Shown: piece after piece, positions 59,201 through 64,000 of the stretch
Position numbering within the stretch: position 1 is the stretch's first letter
Layout of the letters: each line of letters opens with the position of its first letter
NCBI GenBank assembly: GCA_039881045.1
Contig: JAYWVB010000002.1
Coordinates: forward strand, 806,001 to 870,000
DNA length: 64,000 nucleotides
Source of the DNA: Chaetomium olivaceum
Taxonomy: Eukaryota > Ascomycota > Sordariomycetes > Sordariales > Chaetomiaceae
Direction: 5' to 3'
The notes under the pieces: generated by a model
Databases searched by the model: none
What the model saw: only the letters and a program-made list of their open reading frames with translations
What the model was told of the DNA's origin: nothing
Program-made: the position numbers and the translations under genes

Positions 59201-62200
59201 GAGTCATCGTCGTACTCAAAATGATGGCGGTTACGGTCAACGGGCTTCTCGGGCGTTCGGGAAACTAACGCCACGAGCACTGCCTGCGCGTGAGTCGACG
59301 TGGCAGCCTTCTTCTTGATAATGGTCGAGTCCATCGGAATACCGGCGGGCCCAAGGCAGAGGAGATCATTGAGAAGGTAGTTCAGGACGCTTGAGCGAGG
59401 CTTAATGGGCGTGTTCGTCTGGATCGGCACGCTTCGCTTGAAATTAATGAACTCAACCTTTGCGCGATTGAAGCTCTGCAGGAGCTCGGCCAAGCAGTTG
59501 AGTAAGAAGCAGCGGTAGATGAAGATCGGGTGGTCCTCCGACTTGAAAGCTGGCTTGGGCGTTTTCTTGTCTTTATCCTTCTGCTCAGAAGGCTGCTGGT
59601 CGGGGGCAGGTGTTGCCTCCCCGCTCGCACTCGAGGATTCGCCTTCTGCCGGCGAATCCTTCGAAGGTTGGCTTGCCGGCTCCTTGTCGTCAACCTCCCG
59701 GTAGTTTAGAAGTTCGCAGAGCAAGAAATGGATTACACCGTCGGGATTCTCAAGAACAGGGCGCTTCAACTCGAACGGAGTCTTTGGCGCGTCGGTCATA
59801 TCCTTATCCGCGGACTCTGTTGATGGCTTGACATCGTTGATGGTTAGATCTTCGGTCGCTTGCACGGCGGACCCGACAGATCCCTCCTTTGCGCCGGCCT
59901 CCTGATCAGCAACTTTATCCTTAAGGGACAGGCTGTGAGTGCGGACAGCAGGGTCAAACATCGTTGCCCCGCTGTTTAGCTTGACTAGATCCGTTGTAAC
60001 ATCGACAAAGAGCTTCGGCGAGCGTAACGCCACGTGGGAGAGATGCCGCAAATAGCTCTGAAGGTCGTGGTAAGCGCGAGGGTTTCTAGTTGAAGACAAG
60101 TATTGCTTGATCTCAGTTTCCATCATCAGGCGGACCATATCTTCATCCTCCACGATGTGACGGAGAATGATGAGAATGTTTCGGTGATGTGCGCTTGGTT
60201 AAGACGAGCAGAACCTCCGCTACAGGACTGCTTCGCCATGACAAACAGCCGTTGCAGATTTCGCTTCTCGCCCACGACTTTCGCCGTCGCATGGTCTCTG
60301 GTAAGGATCACAAGTATCCGAAGGACAGAGACTGCAAGAGCCTCTTCTTTCCCGATTCTTGGAAGAATGTCCAAGATGGTTGTCAACAGGTTGGAACGGT
60401 CCTCGCTTGACATGCTGAGATCCTTAGCCACCCACACTGGCGGCTCAACAACATCGTCCTCTTTGGTCGGCATTCTCCATTCGACCTCGACCGGCTGCTC
60501 GTCGTCCGAGAGGAGGATCTCGAAGATGAGAAGGATGTATGGAATCCATGCCGGGAGTTCCTCCTGGGATGCGGTAGGCGAAACCTTCAAAAACCCAAGG
60601 TACTCGCCGATATTCTGCTTCAAGGTTGGTAGAGTAGCCTTGAAAAATGACCGGGCTTGGAGGAGGAGTGACAGTAGATGGGCAAACGCTGCGATCCCAC
60701 GGCCGTTTGCCCGCTTTACCTCCTCATCATTCGGAGCGAAGGACATGAGGGCATTCGCAAGAACCTCGCCAACTTCAGTCTGCTTCTCCTCGCTGTCCGA
60801 CTTCAGCACAATGGCTTGGATAAAGCCACAAACCTCGAAAACCAAATCTGGATGAGCCCTGATAACATCCAAGCAGCGACCGATTGAGTCATTTTGTATC
60901 GCTGCCCTCATCTGGTCGAGGTCGTCTTTCGTGATGGCAGGCGGTGTCGAAGTCTCTGCAGACGAGCTCGATGGGGCGGCAGGGTCTTGCGCTGGGACCG
61001 AGGAAGGGCCAGGTACTTCTCCGCTCGCCGAGTGTTGACTGGAGTCATCTTGGCTATCATCTTCTTGAGACTCGTCGGAGGAAAGTTCCTCAGCTTCACC
61101 AATCGCATTTTGAATGAAGTCGTTCACCGAGTCCAAGGACATAGGATCCACGGCTGGGGCGTTGGCCGGAGGAGCAGCTGCGGTCTCCTTGGAAGATTCT
61201 TGTATTTGCGGTGACGGCGGGTTCTGGTAGGTGTCCTGCTCGGGTATGGGATTACGTTTCCCGGCCAGACCTTTAGAGTGGCCGCGGCAATATTCTGCCG
61301 AGTACTCGGTTTTGCCGTTCGCGCGATAGACTGCTTCGCGAGCAAGCTCTTCATCGTAACCCGACTGGGTCAGGTCTTTGATATGGCCAAAATGCACAGC
61401 CCAATTGAACCGGACGGGTTCGCGGTTCTTGAACAAGGAAATCGGCGAGTTCTTGTCCGTTTTGCGCCATGCATTTGTCTCTTGGTCGGCGACCGAAATG
61501 GTCTTGATGATATCGATGATTTTGCTTAGAGTTGACGCTGGTGCCTTCTCGGCGAAGTCGGACTCCCAGAGCTTCTGGGTGATCGGGAGAATGGCCAACC
61601 TCAGCTCCACGACAAGCTGATGCCCCAAGTCCCTGCTCCTGTCCGAGGACCGTGGAAATAAGCTCGCTTGTCCGAGAGACTCGTAGACGTTCTTGCCGTT
61701 AACAATGACGTGGTAGATATCAAGTATCTTTTTCATCCCAGTCGTGATAAGTTGTAGTTTTTGAGCATCCTTGATATCAGGCCCCTCGTTGCATAGCTCG
61801 TCGGCGAATCTCTGGAGCATTATGTTCATCAGCTCTATACCACCGCGGTCTTTGAACGCCACCAAAACAGGCAAGACCAGCTGGACGGATGTACGATCCG
61901 GCTGGCGCGTTGGGTCAATCAGCATTTGGTTTAGTGCGTCGAACATAACGTCCCAGTATCGCAAGTCCCGAACCGCCAGCTTCTGCTCCTCGGGCAAATT
62001 CAACTGCTCGAGGATCGTTTCTGCCAAGGCCTGGGCAATGCTTAGGTGATGAGACCTAAAGTAGTTGTCGAGCCCTCGCCGGGGGAGTAAGACCTTCCCA
62101 ACGGTTTGGAAGAATGGAAGCGTGCTGGGCGGCAGGGAGTTGAGAAGGCGGCTGATGACGAAGTAGTTTTGGAACCGAGTCGTCGAACGTTCTTCCTTGG

Positions 62201-64000
62201 TCGGCTCTTTAGGCGACGCCGAGACCTCTGCTAGCTTGTCCACCGAGGGAGCGGAACCCGTGTCTTCAGGCTTGTTGCTCTCATTAGCGGGAGGGGCAGG
62301 AGGTGAAGGGGTTGGCTCCACGCTATCCTGCGCAAACGATCGATTCCCGAGCCAGTGCTGCGGGACGAGGGCAGCGAGAGCCATATCTTCCGTGGCAGCA
62401 TCACGTAGGAGCGGCCCGAGGCGGTTGACAAGGGAAATCAAGTAGTCGAACACATTGACCGCTGGCATCGACACCGTTGCGTGCCGTGACGAGTACGGAA
62501 AGCTCTGGTACAAGGTCCTGAGCAGGACCTGCAATTTCACCAAAGCCTTCACAACCCGAGTACCGCCAGCCACTTTGCGAACCAAGCCCTGGTCCCATTC
62601 TCCTTTGTCGTTCTGTAGCGAGAGATTGGCGACGACGAAAGGCGCAAAGAAGGGTTGTGCCCCCTTCTTGCCCAGAAGAGGCTCCAGATCATCAAGGGCG
62701 GCGTGGATCCGGTTGAGCAAAGATGGGAGGCCGAGTATCGAGTTTGCCTCGATCGCGGCGGCAAGCGCGTGGGCGAGCGAGCGCGACGCGCTGGTCGTCT
62801 CGAAGTCGCCGGGAAGACTAGCTACCTCCGACAACTGCAGAAGCAACTCAATACCGCCATCGCGGACAAATGACGATTTGAGGCTAGAGTTGTGAAAAAT
62901 AGCATTGAGGAATGACGAAACAGCGCCGATGTAAAGGGTGATCTCGTGGGACGGGCCTGTAGCTTTCTGGGGCTCCGATCCAGTGTCAGAGTCAGGGTGC
63001 TGCTCAGGCGCAGGACCGGCGTCGATCATTTCAACATCGGAGTCTTCTGCGGTAGCCTTCCCCTTTCCTTTAGCTGTACTAACCGGCGACTCTGCGGCCG
63101 TCAACAAAGAGTCATCGGCCGGAACGGCCTTGCCGCTCGAGTCGACAACCGAAACCTTCGCACCCCACCCTGAGTTAGCGGCCTTGCTTTTCGCAAGATG
63201 GAGGACTCGAGCGACCATATCAAGGATGGCATTGGATATGGCTGGCCGCAAGGCCGGGTGGTGACGAGCGAGCTCGTCGAAACTACCCCCAACAACATTG
63301 GCCAAATCCGATTCTGACAAGGCCTGGACATGCTGCGGGCTCTCGAAGATCTCCAGATAGATCCCAAAGGCATTGCACGATAAAATCATCTTCCTGCCAG
63401 AGTTATTCAACGAGATGGAGTTCAAAATAGAGGGAATGATGCTAATCGCGTCGTTGGAGGCAAGGATGCCAGGGGCAAGGCGTTCCCTGGGAGCGTCGAG
63501 CATCTCCTGGGTCGGAGGGTGTGGCCGTTCGTCGGTTTCCAAGGTAACCGAATCGTCAGCATAAGCCGGCGAGGCACCGTCCTCCCCCTCGGGCTCGGGT
63601 TTAGGTGCTTCTGAAGGCTTGGGCAGGGTGACAGTTTTACCAGTAAGGATCCCGAGGAAGCTCTGGACCATTCCCGATTCCGAGATGGCGGCGAAGCTAG
63701 TGGGATCGTTGTTGATAAAGTCGCTCAACAAACCAGCAGCATTGGTCCAGACCAAGGAGCCAAAGACATGCATGTCTTCAGTGATGGCGCGGAGGCTGCC
63801 AAGCAGGGCAGAGTTGTCTACCAGATTCCTCAACAGCCGATCGATGTTTGTGCCGAACGAGAAAGCGTTGGTCATTATGTGGTGGATGAACTTAAGAAGC
63901 CATTTCAACGCTTGCTGCTGATAGAACGGGATCTCGTAGTCCACCGTGTGGGAGTGGAACTCGGGCTTCATCCCCTGCCCGGCAGCGACAAGCTCCTTTG
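53236..64000 (-). CDS. TOM1: HECT E3 ubiquitin ligase, TOM1/HUWE1 family, 5' part outside window
   Basis: The exons in transcript order are >64000-58662, 58607-57984, 57929-57870, 57807-53791, 53731-53387 and 53330-53236. With one base added near 60174, the visible part is exactly 3492 codons plus stop. Giant HECT ligases of this family ubiquitinate excess histones, ribosomal proteins and mRNA-export factors. The right end begins inside the Armadillo-like DUF913 region. Long acidic stretches follow (DEDDDEDEDEMGSEDMLEME). Next come ubiquitin-binding motifs (YLAALPEEFREEVI, FLEALPAELRMEIV) and a Glu/Lys/Arg coiled coil. The HECT domain runs from FHDSFKSLYFKSG to the C-terminus. The catalytic Cys is in LPSSHTCFNQLDLPEY, with its codon at 53394-53396, and the protein ends NDYFGFA. 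Both HECT lobes look intact. The frame break lies at NQAHITETF|LIILRHIVEDED. About 500 residues are probably missing beyond the window edge. Confidence 0.94.
53331..53386 (-). other. last intron of the HECT ligase gene
   Basis: This is a 56-nt intron with donor GTAAGT, branch site TTACTAAC and acceptor CATAG. It splits the Gln codon two residues after the catalytic Cys (TCFN|QLDLPEY). Confidence 0.9.
53732..53790 (-). other. intron within the HECT domain
   Basis: This is a 59-nt intron with donor GTAAGT and acceptor TTTAG, in phase 1. It joins ENFLKG to FHDIIPEDL in the HECT N-lobe/C-lobe region. Confidence 0.9.
57808..57869 (-). other. intron of the HECT ligase gene
   Basis: This is a 62-nt intron with donor GTAAGT and acceptor GTTAG. 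It joins YYDPNHH to HDDHPPPNMPAG through a split His codon. Confidence 0.8.
57930..57983 (-). other. intron before a 60-nt acidic exon of the HECT ligase gene
   Basis: This is a 54-nt intron with donor GTAAGT, branch site GCTAATT and acceptor GTAAG. The AG after CATTCAG would lead to an early stop, so the second AG at 57931-57930 is used. It is in phase 1. Confidence 0.7.
58608..58661 (-). other. in-frame intron of the HECT ligase gene
   Basis: This is a 54-nt intron with donor GTATGT and acceptor TATAG. It has no in-frame stop, so it is easily missed. Removal joins DEDEDD to DAMYDDEH and keeps the acidic composition, while its translation (GMSQNRDPSHAS...) differs in character. Confidence 0.75.

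Noticed and set aside
53236..64000. Possibility that the HECT ligase region is two genes split at about 60150
   Set aside because: The conserved family sequence continues across the split with only a one-base frame change. Repaired length and all splice phases agree with one gene.
1..64000. Search for CRISPR arrays, bacterial operons or phage genes
   Set aside because: The intron-containing eukaryotic genes, nuclear-type tRNA intron and gene families show this is fungal nuclear DNA. No regularly spaced repeats were seen.

Overview
The window looks like nuclear DNA of a filamentous ascomycete, most likely a Sordariomycete. The evidence is short introns (mostly 54-94 nt) with GT..AG ends and CTAAC/CTGAC-like branch sites, G/C-rich third codon positions, CACAATGGC/CACCATGGC-type start contexts, and closest family resemblance to Pezizomycotina for small ribosomal protein eS8, a TOM1-type HECT ligase, a Gyp5-like TBC protein and a DUF6604 protein. 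The genus is not determined.

Layout. 1-6 kb: an uncharacterised spliced gene (+), a serine beta-lactamase/LovD-like hydrolase (-) and a DUF6604 protein (-). 5.9-32.6 kb: mostly gene-free, not obviously AT-rich sequence, broken only by two small Cys/His-rich proteins that point away from each other (16.6-16.9 kb on -, 28.6-28.9 kb on +). 32.6-36.5 kb: a more AT-rich tract with one HEXXHXXGXXHE metalloprotease gene, an intron-containing tRNA-Trp and a decayed tRNA-Trp copy. 36.5-45.2 kb: a single-pass membrane protein (-), a small three-exon Gln-rich gene (+) and a large low-complexity protein (+). 47.5-64 kb: a conserved housekeeping block with Gyp5-like RabGAP (+), eS8 (-) and the 3' 3.49 thousand codons of a TOM1/HUWE1-type ubiquitin ligase (-), which leaves the window at its right edge.

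The genes are independent eukaryotic transcription units and no gene cluster or joint pathway is evident. Exon boundaries below were derived by hand from splice signals and reading-phase bookkeeping. The three conserved genes at the right each show one local frame break that adding a single base repairs, and the repaired lengths all become exact codon multiples. I therefore read these as one-base deletions in the sequence rather than three pseudogenes. The most unusual real structures are the eS8 gene (GC-AG intron plus 8-nt micro-exon), the pair of Cys/His micro-proteins around a 12-kb gene desert, and the duplicated tRNA-Trp segment. I did not find a convincing new multi-gene system.
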